64,000 bases of DNA from JAKZVK01 sp965237575 (GTDB lineage Bacteria > Acidobacteriota > Terriglobia > Bryobacterales > UBA6623), in NCBI GenBank assembly GCA_965237575.1, contig CBDEGI010000004.1:496001-560000 (forward strand). Reading direction: 5' to 3'. The notes beneath the pieces were generated by a model. The model saw only the letters and a program-made list of their open reading frames with translations. It did not search any database and had not been told where the DNA came from. Positions 25,413-34,359 of the stretch are shown one piece after another. The stretch's first letter is position 1. Each line of letters begins with the position of its first letter. Both the position numbers and the translations under genes were made by a program.

Positions 25413-25520
25413 GGGAAACCTGGAACCAGGCAAACCTTCGGATAGCTGACCTCACTATATCAAAACGCTGCGCGCCCACCAGCCCCGCATGGCGGCACAT
25501 CCAACCCCATCCGCTTCCTC

Positions 25521-27398
25521 TTACCCTTCGACCAGCGCCGGCCGAACCATGAACTCATTCCACCAGCACTGCAGCACCAGCAAAACCCACGGAACATTCA
25601 TCTCCCGCCGCGAGCTTTTCGTCTCCGGTCGCAGATAGCGCTCCAATCGCTGCCTTTGAAACAACTCTCCCGGCGAATCAAGTAGTACCTCCTTCGCGAA
25701 CTTCCGCATCGCCGGGTGTTGGTTCAAGGCCCTCGGGAATTGAAAGCCGAACTTCCGGCGTTGCGCGACTTCGGGTGGCAGTACATGAGTCAGCAGCTTG
25801 AGGATGTACTTCTCCTGCCGCCCTCGCAGCTTCAGGTTCGACGGCAGACGCAGGGCGAAATCAACCAACGGGCGGTCGAGGAACGGGATCCTCGCTTCGA
25901 GCCCGTGTGCCATGTCGATCTTGTCGCGGTCGAGCATAATGCCATCCGCCAGGCGATGGGTGAACTCCAGCGCGAGCCGGCGCTGCAACCCGCCGCGGCA
26001 CGAAGCCAGGGTTTCGGGCGCGACCTGCAGCGAAGCCAAGTCCGGCTCGGCGTCGTGCAGTTCGCCCTGGAGCACTTCGTCACGGATCGAAGGCGACAGC
26101 GGCTGGAACCACTCGATATCCGCCGAGGGCGGGTCCTTCGCGCCCAGCACGCGCAGCAACATTTGCCAACGCAGCGCCGGTACTCGCGTCGACAGCATCC
26201 GAGCCAAGGGCCGAGGCGTCAGGTAGCGCAGCGGATAGGCCAACCTAGTATACGGATGGCAAAGCCATTCGTAGCCCGCGAAAAGTTCGTCGGCGCCCTC
26301 GCCGCTGATCACCGTCTTGACTTCGCGCGCCGTCATCTCGGCCAATTGGTACTGCAGCAACGCGGGGCTGCGAATGTAGGGCTCTTCGAGCGCCCTCATG
26401 ACCTTGGGCATTTGATCCGGAGCGGCGGCCGCGTCGAACTCAACCTCGTGATGCTCCGTCCCCAAACGCTCGGCCACCTGACGGGAGAAGCGGGCTTCGT
26501 CGACTTCCGGGTCGTTGGGAAACGTAATCGAGAACGTTTTCAGCCTCACCCCCGCCTGCCGGGCGGCCAACGTCGCCGTCAGCGACGAGTCCCAGCCGCC
26601 GCTGACAAACGCACCGACGGGAACATCGGCCGCGAGATGCGAGCGCACCGCCGACTCGAGCAGATGCTCCAGCTCCTCGGCGTAATCCTGCTCGCTTCGC
26701 CGCGGCAGGTCATGGCGGAACCGCAACTGCCAGAACTTCCCCCGGCGGATTTGGCCGGGCTCGACCGTCATCCAGCCGCCCGCCGGCAGCTTCTCGACTC
26801 CGGCGAAGCCGCTGCGCGGCGAGGGGATGTAACCCGCCGTCAAGAAGTTGGCCAGGGCGGTCCAGTCGGGTTGGGCCTCGACTAGTCCCGATGCCAGCAA
26901 GGCCTTGACTTCCGAGCCGAACACAAACCCCGACGGGGTCTGGGCCCAGTAGAGGTACTTCATGCCCGCCCCATCACGCCCCAGCAAGAGCCTGCGCGCG
27001 CGGACGTCCAAGATCGCCACCGCGAACATGCCGTGGAGTTTGTCGAGGCAATCGACGCCCAGCTCTTCGTAGAGGTGGGCGATCACCTCGGTGTCACAGC
27101 GTGTCTGAAAGCGGTGGCCGCGCTTCCGGAGGTCTTCGCGCAGCTCCGGGTGGTTATAGATCTCGCCGTTGAAGACGACATGCACCGTGCCGTCTTCGTT
27201 CGACATCGGCTGATGCCCGTCCGCCACATCGACAATGCTCAGGCGCCGGCACGTCAGGGAGGCCCCGAGGCCGGGCCAATCGAAACTCCCATCCTCATCG
27301 GGCCCGCGGTGGCGGATCGCCTCCCCCATCTTCGCCACAGCCGCGACGCGCTCCTCCGCTGACAGCTTGCTATCGAAAATTCCGGCGATTCCACACAT
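25521..27398 (-). CDS. asnB: Asparagine synthase (glutamine-hydrolysing)
   Basis: 625 residues. The N-terminus MCGIAGIFDS supplies the Cys2 nucleophile of the class II glutaminase, which fixes the start at 27398 although the frame is open to 27584. RHRGPDEDG, NGEIYNH and HRFQTRCDTEVIAHLYEELG follow. The synthetase domain has the PP-loop SGGWDSSLTATLAA (Trp where Leu is usual) and SGEGADELFAGY. Role: ATP-dependent amidation of aspartate, or of a related acceptor in cell-envelope or secondary metabolism. Single gene. Confidence 0.93.
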   Translation of the reverse strand: MCGIAGIFDSKLSAEERVAAVAKMGEAIRHRGPDEDGSFDWPGLGASLTCRRLSIVDVADGHQPMSNEDGTVHVVFNGEIYNHPELREDLRKRGHRFQTRCDTEVIAHLYEELGVDCLDKLHGMFAVAILDVRARRLLLGRDGAGMKYLYWAQTPSGFVFGSEVKALLASGLVEAQPDWTALANFLTAGYIPSPRSGFAGVEKLPAGGWMTVEPGQIRRGKFWQLRFRHDLPRRSEQDYAEELEHLLESAVRSHLAADVPVGAFVSGGWDSSLTATLAARQAGVRLKTFSITFPNDPEVDEARFSRQVAERLGTEHHEVEFDAAAAPDQMPKVMRALEEPYIRSPALLQYQLAEMTAREVKTVISGEGADELFAGYEWLCHPYTRLAYPLRYLTPRPLARMLSTRVPALRWQMLLRVLGAKDPPSADIEWFQPLSPSIRDEVLQGELHDAEPDLASLQVAPETLASCRGGLQRRLALEFTHRLADGIMLDRDKIDMAHGLEARIPFLDRPLVDFALRLPSNLKLRGRQEKYILKLLTHVLPPEVAQRRKFGFQFPRALNQHPAMRKFAKEVLLDSPGELFQRQRLERYLRPETKSSRREMNVPWVLLVLQCWWNEFMVRPALVEG

Positions 27399-27798
27399 GA
27401 GGGAGCTGAGGCGCGGCGGGACGAACTCCGCAGTCCTTCCGGGGGGTTCTATGGTAGCAGTGAACCCCAGGGCCCCGGCGCGACCCGATGGCAGCGTCTC
27501 AGTTTCAGCTACGCTCCATGCCGCATTGACGCAGTCGCCTTCAGGCGGCTTCCGCGCGAAGCGCGTTGTAGGCCGGTCGTTCACGGCCGGTTCGGTGTTC
27601 CCAGCTAAGCATCGGAAGGGCGTTTGAACGTCCTTTCTCCGCCGGCTTTAGCCAGCTCCCGGCCTCCTGTCCGGACCGTGAAGGATTCGGGCGATCATGC
27701 CCCGCCGCCATCTCGGACCATCTACTGAAACCCAAACTGAGACAATACCAACCCGATAGAATGGGCTCTCGACGCAGGGCACAGACTAGAACGCCCCT
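27399..27798. other. Gap upstream of asnB and the Mur-ligase-like gene
   Basis: A divergent intergenic region of 400 bp between asnB (minus) and the Mur-ligase-like gene (plus). It presumably holds both promoters, but no clear -35/-10 pair, riboswitch or small gene is seen. A GGCCGG-rich inverted repeat lies near 27571-27590. Confidence 0.4.
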
Positions 27799-29186
27799 GT
27801 GTACTGCACCCCTGCATATCGCAACTTGCAAAAGCCGCTGCTCGTCCAAATCCTACACGTGACCAAGGGAAGACGTCTTTGGTTCATCAAGGCCCTGATG
27901 CTGGATGTCGCCGCCGGCCTGTGGAGGCGCTGCCTACGGCGGACCACCTTCATCGCGATTACGGGAAGCGTGGGCAAGACCACCGCCAAGGAGTGCCTCG
28001 GCGCCGTGCTCGGCGCGCATCACCCGATTGTCAAGACCCGCCGAAACCACAACGCGTTCAATCGCGTTTGCAAGGTTCTTTTTGACGTGCGGCCCAGGCA
28101 TCGCTTCGCCGTGGTCGAAGTGGCTACTGAGTGCCCCGGGATGATCGGGCACTGGGGCGGGTTGTGCGTCCCGATGTCGCCGTAGTCCTCAGCGTCGCCG
28201 GGGCCCACGCGCTCAGTTTCAAGGACCTCGACGCGATTGCCGCCGAGAAGGCAAAGCTGCTGCGGGGCGTAAAGCCGGGCGGCATCGCCGTGCTCAACGG
28301 CGATGATCCGCGCGTCGCCGCGATGGCGGATGAGGCCCGCCGGGGTTGCGAAGTCGTCTTCTTCGGATCGTCCCCTTCGTTCGATATCTCCGGGCACGAC
28401 GTGACCGCCCAGTGGCCCGACCGCTTGGCTTTGACGATCCGGGCAGGCTCGGAGTCCATCCGTTGCCGGACGCAGCTTGTCGGCACGCAATGGGCGGTTT
28501 CAGTGCTGGCTGCCGTAGCCGTCGCTCACCGGCTCGGGTTAACGTTGCGGCAGGCCATCGAGGCAATCGAAAAGGTCCCTCCCCTGCCGGCCCGGCTACA
28601 GCCCGTCCGCTTGCCCAATGGAGCGGTCATTCTGCGCGAAGACACGAACAGTTTCCTCGACGCCTTCAAGGTCGGGCTGGCCGTGCTGGGCGAGGCGCGC
28701 GCCGAACGCAAGATCTTCGTCACCAATGGCTATACCGAGGCTCGTCTGAACGCGCGCCGCAAAGCGATCAACCTTGGCGAGTTGGCCGGTCCTGTGACCG
28801 ACATCTTTGTCTTCTTCGGCCAGTTCCGAAAAGATGCTTGCCGGGCGGCGATTCGTACCGGGGTGGCTGAGCAAAACGCCTACGCCTTCAAGACGATGCC
28901 CGAGGTGATCGAATTCCTGCGGAGCGAGATCCGCGGTGGTGACCTGGTGGTAATGAAGGGGCGGTTTGCCTCCCACCTCGTCCGTATCCTATTTGCGCTG
29001 GTCGCGGACGTGAAATGTTGGATTGACACGTGTGACAAGAGGTTCGTCTGCGACGAATGCCCGGAGTTGGGTGTTGACGCCGGCGTCGTCTCCGAACTCG
29101 TATCGGTCTCGCAGTTTGACCAAACCTACCTGTCCCCGCCCGGCGGCGACGACTCGCAAGCCACAGCAGCGAGCGAAACCACCTAG
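27799..29186 (+). pseudogene. Mur-ligase family protein (MurF-like), frameshifted
   Basis: Two overlapping frames form one protein of ~462 residues. The first (27799-28185) has the ATP loop ITGSVGKTTAKE and HNAFNR, and reaches VEVATECPGMIGHWG. The second continues RVVRPDVAVVLSVAGAHALS and NGDDPRVAAMADEARRG, then a C-terminal Mur ligase domain (DTNSFLDAFKVGLAVL). Restoring one G in the run 28154-28157 joins them exactly at ...GHWGRVVRPDV. The MurF N-terminal domain is missing, so it may not be canonical MurF. The first codons are uncertain (GTG 27799 or GTG 27859). Cysteines near the C-terminus (WIDTCDKRFVCDEC) are unusual. Confidence 0.75.
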
Positions 29187-29224
29187 CAGCCCATGGCAGA
29201 ACCGAGAACCACGCGAATCGCAAT

Positions 29225-29250
29225 GTAGGGGCACGGCATGCCGTGCCCGC
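29225..29250. repeat. Dispersed palindrome, copy 3 (GGGCACGGCATGCCGTGCCC)
   Basis: A perfect 20-bp palindrome at 29229-29248 preceded by TGTA. A second TGTAGGGGCAT start appears at 29271 without the rest, suggesting a truncated neighbour. Confidence 0.85.
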
Positions 29251-29455
29251 CTGCTCGACCGACCGCAACATGTAGGGGCATCAAACAAACTTGACAAGAA
29301 ACCATGCTTTCACCACGGGCTGCTAGCCTAGCCCGCCGGCGCCGGCCAACAACACCGGCTCTTCGGTATCCCGAATCCTCGGGGTACCGAATCCTCGGTG
29401 TACTTGACTTCCCACCTTTCTTCGCGTGTAGTTTGGCGCTGGAGGATTCTTCGAA

Positions 29456-29667
29456 ATGAATGCGCATTCCTTTGTCTATGTAGGCAATCTGGTCGCGGCG
29501 ACCGTGAACTTCCTGCGATCCGCGTTAGGCGCGCTCTCCAGGCAGGGGCGAGCCTTAACTCCGGAGGAAAACGCCAATCCGAGGCCATCGAGAGTGCGGC
29601 TGGGCACCTTGAAGAGGCGCTCAAGGCCCTGTCGCCGTTTGCGAAATCCGCGGCGGCCGCGGGCTGA
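29456..29667 (+). pseudogene. Small alanine-rich protein, apparent frameshift
   Basis: Starts at ATG 29456 with GGAGG 10 bp upstream (29441-29445). The first frame reads MNAHSFVYVGNLVAATVNFL, then ALGALSRQGRALTPEE; the helix-like tail KRQSEAIESAAGHLEEALKA and LSPFAKSAAAAG lies in another frame and ends at TGA 29665. Adding one A to the run 29568-29571 would join them into ~71 residues. No family is recognised. The coding nature is inferred from the ribosome site and from the composition of both halves. Confidence 0.4.
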
Positions 29668-30051
29668 GAGGAGGCCGAGCGGGCGCGGCGGCTTGTTAGA
29701 ATCCCCTCAAGATTCCCCTCAACACGGTCGTGCCATGACGAGGCGAGTCACTGATTTTCCAAAACTTTATTCCCCTGTTTTTTCAACCACTTGCCCCTCG
29801 ACCGACCCCAAAACCCGACACTACGCGTGCTAGCCTGATAGCGGAAACGACCGGTGCGGACAGATCGCCGGACCAACAACGACCGTTTCCTGGCTAGGCA
29901 GTTTCGATGTTGCTCTCCGAAAATATGTAAGCGACCTTCCCCCGCGAACGGCAGCTCTTGACCCAATCGGTTCAGGAGAGGACCGTCCGTTCATGCCCGC
30001 TCTTTCGCTCCTATCCTGGGCGGGCCGCTGAGGTTGACACAGACTGGAGCC

Positions 30052-30070
30052 AGAGGGCCCTCTTTTTTTT
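30052..30070 (+). terminator. Weak terminator-like palindrome with T8
   Basis: AGAGGGCCCTCT, a perfect palindrome, runs straight into eight Ts (30063-30070). The stem is short once a loop is allowed, so strength is doubtful. No intact gene ends just upstream. Confidence 0.4.
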
Positions 30071-30075
30071 GAAGG

Positions 30076-30110
30076 AACCGAGCCGTAACCGTCAGGGAGC
30101 GGTCCGGCAC
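30076..30110 (+). repeat. Dispersed repeat, GAGCCGT family, copy 2
   Basis: AACCGAGCCGTAACCGTCAG continuing to GGTCCGGCAC; differs from copy 1 by two bases over ~35 bp. Confidence 0.8.
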
Positions 30111-30336
30111 TGAAGTGCAAAATGCCTACACCGGTGCTGGAGCAGAACTACGTCTCGGCTCGCCCAAACCGAGCCCCGACCGCGAGGGAGTGGGTGCAAT
30201 GCCCTGGACCCATCAAGCCGCCAGACGCCCATCCAGCAGGCCGGACGCTAGTCGGGGAATCCGCTCATTTCCAGTCACTCTGCCCAGTGACACCGATTTC
30301 CAGTCGCCTTTGCCGCCGGCCACAAAACCCGAGACC

Positions 30337-30363
30337 GTCCCATTTCGTCCCATTTCGTCCCAT
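30337..30363. repeat. Short tandem repeat of CCCATTTCGT
   Basis: GTCCCATTTC repeats with a 10-bp period, two full units and a partial third. It lies ~200 bp before the sigma-factor gene. Function unknown. Confidence 0.6.
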
Positions 30364-30561
30364 GCGCCCTCTCACAGGGCCCCGGGGAGCGGCCTGTCGG
30401 CGGCCCCGTCCGGCGCGGCAAAATTTCGATTCCGTGTGAACTTTTCGTTCCCCGGTCTCGTTTAGTATTAGTAAGGTAGGGTGCGGAAGCGATGGCCATG
30501 ACAGGGGAAGCAACGCTGCCTTGGGGGGGCGCCCTGGGGGCGTCCGAGTGCCGATATCGCA

Positions 30562-31155
30562 GTGTCGGAGCAGATTGCCCGGGACCAGATCCAGCGGGAC
30601 GCCGGCCTGGTCGAGAAGTGCCTCCACGGCGACAACGGCGCCTGGGAGGAACTCGTGCGGGCCCACACGCGGATCGTCTACGGCACCTGCCACCGCTTTA
30701 CCGGCAACCCCGATGACGCGCGCGAGCTGACCCAAGAGGTCTTCCTGCGGGTCTTTCGGGCGCTCGACCGCTACGACGGCCGCTGCGGCTCGTTCCGCAC
30801 CTGGCTGATGCGCCTCACCCGCAACCTGCTCATCGATCACTACCGCAAGAACCGCAAGCACAACGTGCTCGAGGCGATCGAAGACCAGCACTTCTCGCCG
30901 AAAGACCGGACGCTGATCGGCGGCCGGGCGGACTACGCCTTGGCGCGGCGTGAAACGGGCGAGTTGCTCAGAGCGGCGCTGGCGCGCCTGTCGATGGAGT
31001 TGCGCGAGGCGGTGATCCTCAGAGACCTGCAGGAGATGGAGTACAAAGAAATCGCCGACGTGCTCGATATCCCGCAAGGGACCGTCAAATCGCGGATCAA
31101 CCGCGGGCGGCGCGAACTGGCCCGGCAACTCAGAAGCATGGGGGTGCGGCCGTGA
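30562..31155 (+). CDS. ECF-type RNA polymerase sigma factor
   Basis: 197 residues. Region 2 is seen in DDARELTQEVFLRVFRALDR and FRTWLMRLTRNLLIDHYRKN, and region 4 in LRDLQEMEYKEIADVLDIPQ and GTVKSRINRGRRELARQL. No region 3 is present, as expected for group 4 sigma factors. GTG 30562 is taken as the start. Its last codons overlap the anti-sigma start (GTGA, 31152-31155), so the pair is translationally coupled. Targets unknown. Confidence 0.93.
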   Translation: MSEQIARDQIQRDAGLVEKCLHGDNGAWEELVRAHTRIVYGTCHRFTGNPDDARELTQEVFLRVFRALDRYDGRCGSFRTWLMRLTRNLLIDHYRKNRKHNVLEAIEDQHFSPKDRTLIGGRADYALARRETGELLRAALARLSMELREAVILRDLQEMEYKEIADVLDIPQGTVKSRINRGRRELARQLRSMGVRP

Positions 31156-31811
31156 AGTGCTCTAGCATTGACAGCCGTATCTGCGACTACCTCGACGGCA
31201 CGATTGCCTACGAGGAGCGGCAACAGTTTGACGAGCACATCAGCCACTGCACGTCCTGCGCGGGCAAGCTGGCGGATGCCGAGTTGGCGCTCGAGTGGAC
31301 GCAAGCCTCTCCCCGAGTCGAGCCGCCGGAGGAGTTGGTCAGCGAGATTCTCAAGACGGTGGGGCCGGCTCACGCCCCTGGCGTATTGCTTCCGGCCGGG
31401 GCGGCCGCCGGATCGCGTGGTTACGGTGGACGGGCCTACGGCGGGCTGCGTCTGCTGATGCAACCGCTGTTCGAGCCCCGCTTCGCGATGAGCATGGCGT
31501 TGGCGTTGGTCTCGTTTTCGATCTTGACGCTGTCGGCGCAGAGAACGTTCGAGCAATGGTCGGCGGAAGGTGTGAATCCGCTGACGCAGGTGTCCCAGGC
31601 AAGCCGGGAGGTCGATCGCCTTTGGAGTCAGGGCTGGAGCCAGGGCGCGGCGTTCGTGCGCGAGAGTCTGTCGCGGGCCGCCGCCCCGGCGCAAGAGGCG
31701 ACTGGGCAGCGAGAGGCGGACTTGCAGCAAGGGTTGGACGCGCAACAAAAGGCCGGCGGGCAGAACGAGCAGACCGGGGAACGGGCTCCGGGAAGCGAGG
31801 CAGGCCGGTAG
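31152..31811 (+). CDS. Zinc-finger anti-sigma factor, membrane-anchored
   Basis: The N-terminal ~45 residues hold the anti-sigma zinc motif H-x3-C-x2-C (ISHCTSCAGKLAD) after a DYLDGTI helix, which binds ECF factors in the cytoplasm. A membrane segment lies at MSMALALVSFSILTL, and the external tail is Gln/Ala-rich (QQGLDAQQKAGGQNEQ). Membrane anchoring suggests release of the sigma factor on an envelope signal. Translationally coupled to the sigma gene. Confidence 0.85.
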   Translation: MKCSSIDSRICDYLDGTIAYEERQQFDEHISHCTSCAGKLADAELALEWTQASPRVEPPEELVSEILKTVGPAHAPGVLLPAGAAAGSRGYGGRAYGGLRLLMQPLFEPRFAMSMALALVSFSILTLSAQRTFEQWSAEGVNPLTQVSQASREVDRLWSQGWSQGAAFVRESLSRAAAPAQEATGQREADLQQGLDAQQKAGGQNEQTGERAPGSEAGR

Positions 31812-31880
31812 GCATCTTGCTTACCAATCGCGCCCAGCCGTCACTCGATTCCTTACTCGATCGCTCATCGTGAGTTCCTC

Positions 31881-32702
31881 ATGAATTGCGCCACCCACCA
31901 AGAGTTGACCGCCGTTGCCTTCTGCCGCGAGTGCGGACGAGCGCTGTGCGAGACTTGCCGGCAAGAGTCCCAGGGCGTTATCTACTGCGAGGATTGCTCG
32001 GCACGCTTGTTTGAGGCCGAGCCGGTAGTCGCCGGCGCCGAGACGGATGCTGACCCGCATCGGGGTGAGGCTCTAGCGATCAGGCCGGAGGAGTCGATGA
32101 ATCCCGAGGGGGTGATCGGCCCGGAGACGGCGAGCCCACCCGTGGCCGCGGCGCCGCCACCGCCGGTCTCGCCCGAGGAAGCCGCGCCCGCGAACGACAC
32201 GCCGTCGCCGGCGCTGGCTTTCATCCTTGGTCTTGTGCCCGGCGTCGGGGCGGTCTATAACGGGCAGTACGCCAAGGCGGTCCTGCAAGTGGTCCTGCTG
32301 GGCGGGGTGTTCTCGTTGATCAGATCACGGGCCGCAACCGGGCTGGAACCGCTGCTGATTCCCCTGGTGATTCTGTTTTTCTTCTACCTGCCGCTCGACT
32401 CATTGCGGACGGCTCGGCGTCTGCGCCGCGGCGAGAGCGTCGACGAGTTCTCGGGCCTGTTCTCGTTGCGGGACTTGGCGCGGAGTTCGCCGGTGGCGGG
32501 CATCGTGTTCATCGCCGCGGGCATTGTGATCCTGCTGCACTCGCTGGGGTATTGGCATATCCGGGAGATCCTGCCGTTCTGGCCGGCGATTCTGATCGCT
32601 ATCGGAATCTACATGGTGTACGAGCGCGTGACCCGCCGGCGTGAGGAGGAGGAGCGAGCTGCGCATATGTACGACGACTCCACCGCGGAGCCACATTCGT
32701 GA
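31881..32702 (+). CDS. B-box zinc-finger membrane protein
   Basis: An N-terminal B-box-like zinc ribbon (MNCATHQELTAVAFCRECGR, ALCETCRQE, YCEDCSARLF) is followed by a Pro/Ala linker. A hydrophobic region resembling TM2 and DUF5668 domains comes next (LAFILGLVPGVGAVYNGQYA; IVFIAAGIVILLHSLGYW; FWPAILIAIGIYMVYERV). ATG 31881 follows the anti-sigma gene by 70 bp, so it may be the third member of the sigma operon. Function unknown; a sensor or scaffold at the membrane is possible. Confidence 0.75.
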   Translation: MNCATHQELTAVAFCRECGRALCETCRQESQGVIYCEDCSARLFEAEPVVAGAETDADPHRGEALAIRPEESMNPEGVIGPETASPPVAAAPPPPVSPEEAAPANDTPSPALAFILGLVPGVGAVYNGQYAKAVLQVVLLGGVFSLIRSRAATGLEPLLIPLVILFFFYLPLDSLRTARRLRRGESVDEFSGLFSLRDLARSSPVAGIVFIAAGIVILLHSLGYWHIREILPFWPAILIAIGIYMVYERVTRRREEEERAAHMYDDSTAEPHS

Positions 32703-32753
32703 GTCAAGGCCGCGGATCGCAGGACCGAGATCCGCGCTACGGGGCGCAAGCGA

Positions 32754-34097
32754 TCAGCCGTTCCACGAGTCGATGGGATTGTCGAGTTGCCAGCCGCTGC
32801 CTTTCGGGCTGCTGATGCCGGCGCGGGCCGAGGCTGTGCGGGAGGCTTTGGCGAGCACTTCCTGCAGCCGCTTGGCGACGATCGCTTCCTCGCCGGGGTC
32901 GAGCATCCAGGTGACGATCGTGATACCCATCGGTGTGCGTAGCGGGACGACGCTCGGCTCGCCCGCCCGCAGTTCCTGGAAGCAGTCGTCCCAGGTGTAG
33001 CGCCACTTTTCCTCGGGCCAGCGCACCCACAAGCGGGGGACGTGGTTCGTCACCCACTTGGGGACGTAGCCGGTTTCGACGCCCTCGATCCCGGCGAGCG
33101 CGCCCTGGACGTGGTCCACCTGGGCTTTCCAGCGATTCCACTCTTTCTCGTGATCGAGTTGAACGTAACGCTCGACCGCTGCGAGTGTGCCGATCAGGGC
33201 TTCCTTGGAGATCTTGAGGTCGCGCCCGATGCCGCTGTAAGGGCTTTGGAAGTACTTGGCGTTCTCGATCAGGTCTTTGCGGCCGACCAGCAGACCGGTG
33301 TTCTGCGGTCCGCGGAGGCCTTTGCCGCCGCTGAAGGCGACCAGGTCGGCGCCCATCTTGGTGTAGCGGGTGAGGTTGTCGTGAGGCGGAAGCTCAGCGG
33401 CCGCGTCGATCAGCAGGGGTAGGCGCGTGCGCTTGGCGATGTCGATGCACTCTTCGAGCGACACCTTGCCGCCGGGCGCGTCGAGGCGGTCGCGGTGCGT
33501 GCCGAAGTGCTTCTCGGCGACGAGGTAGTAGAGCATGGCCGTCTTGCCGGTGATGGCGCGCTCCATCTCGTCTTTGTGTTCGACGCTGATAACCCGCGCG
33601 CCGGCGGCCTCGCATTGGCGGACCCAGCCGGTGCGATGCAGATTCTGGCAGACGACTTCGTCCTTCATGCCGTCGGTGAAGGGCAGGCGCTTGCGCTTGT
33701 CGGGGTCGTCGCCGGCGATCGCCGCACACGTCGCGACGAAGATGGCCCCAGCGGCGCCGGTGGTGACCATGGCCGCTTCGTTGTCAGTCAGCTCGGCGAT
33801 GCGCGCGCCGATGGCTTGCGAGAGGTCGCGGATGGGCACGTAGTGCTTGCCGGCGTCGACCATCGCATCGACGACCTCCTCAGGCATGAGCGAGCCGCCT
33901 AGGTGCGTTTAGGTGCCCGCGGCGTTGATGATGGGCCGCAGCCCGAGACGGGTGTACACATTGGCGGAGTTCTCGCGGGAACGCGCTGCGACGGCCGCTG
34001 CCAGCCGACGGCCGCCGGGCAACGCGCCCAGCAGGCCGAGCAAGCCGCCGCCTTGCAAGAAGCGGCGACGATTCCAACGAGGGTAGAGACGAAGCAT
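32754..34097 (-). pseudogene. SelA-like PLP enzyme, Tat-exported, with in-frame stop
   Basis: Starts MLRLYPRWNRRRFLQGGGLL, a twin-arginine signal. The domain opens VYTRLGLRPIINAAGT, then TAA at 33909-33911 where this family has a tyrosine (GTYTHLGGS), then THLGGSLMPEEVVDAM in the same frame. The rest is intact: the PLP lysine in FSGGKGLRGPQNTGLL and DAAAELPPHDN. Relatives are SelA/D-glucosaminate-6-phosphate ammonia-lyase-type enzymes. One base change (TAC/TAT to TAA) would restore ~447 residues. The 3' piece could restart at ATG 33887, but without the first beta strand. Confidence 0.82.
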
Positions 34098-34359
34098 GGT
34101 CAACCTCCGGGCACTCAGCGGTTTCGACGACGCGAGCGCACCAGTACCTTCCGCGACCCGGCGGGGGCGTGTCAACCCGGGAGCGCAAGAGCCGGCGGGG
34201 GCCGCGGTTCAGGAAGGCATGCCCGTCCGGTCCCTACCCTCTCACCAACATGGCCAGGGCGCGCGATGTGGTACTAGCCCTTTGGTACTCCGCGGGGCTA
34301 CTCAAAAATGGTTTCAGGGGTCTATTGGTTTTCGTCTGAAATTCGGTGAACCTTGAGCT

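Larger units (their letters stand above)
29668..30561. other. Long non-coding gap with small repeats
   Basis: No gene is recognised in ~890 bp. Contents: a weak terminator at 30052-30070, the GAGCCGT repeat at 30076-30110, and a tandem CCCATTTCGT repeat at 30337-30363. The 3' end is presumably the promoter of the sigma factor. A GTCGTT/AACGAC-type inverted pair (29836-29905) brackets a short segment containing CCTGATAGCGGAAAC, similar to a piece of the IS1380 gene. Confidence 0.4.

Noticed and set aside
25716..26885. 389-codon frame opposite asnB
   Set aside because: Arg/Gln-rich mirror of the asnB coding strand; no domain and no ribosome site.
33909..33911. The TAA in the SelA-like gene as programmed recoding
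   Set aside because: The codon is TAA, not TGA, there is no SECIS-like hairpin recognised downstream, and the family has tyrosine there; a simple nonsense change is more likely.
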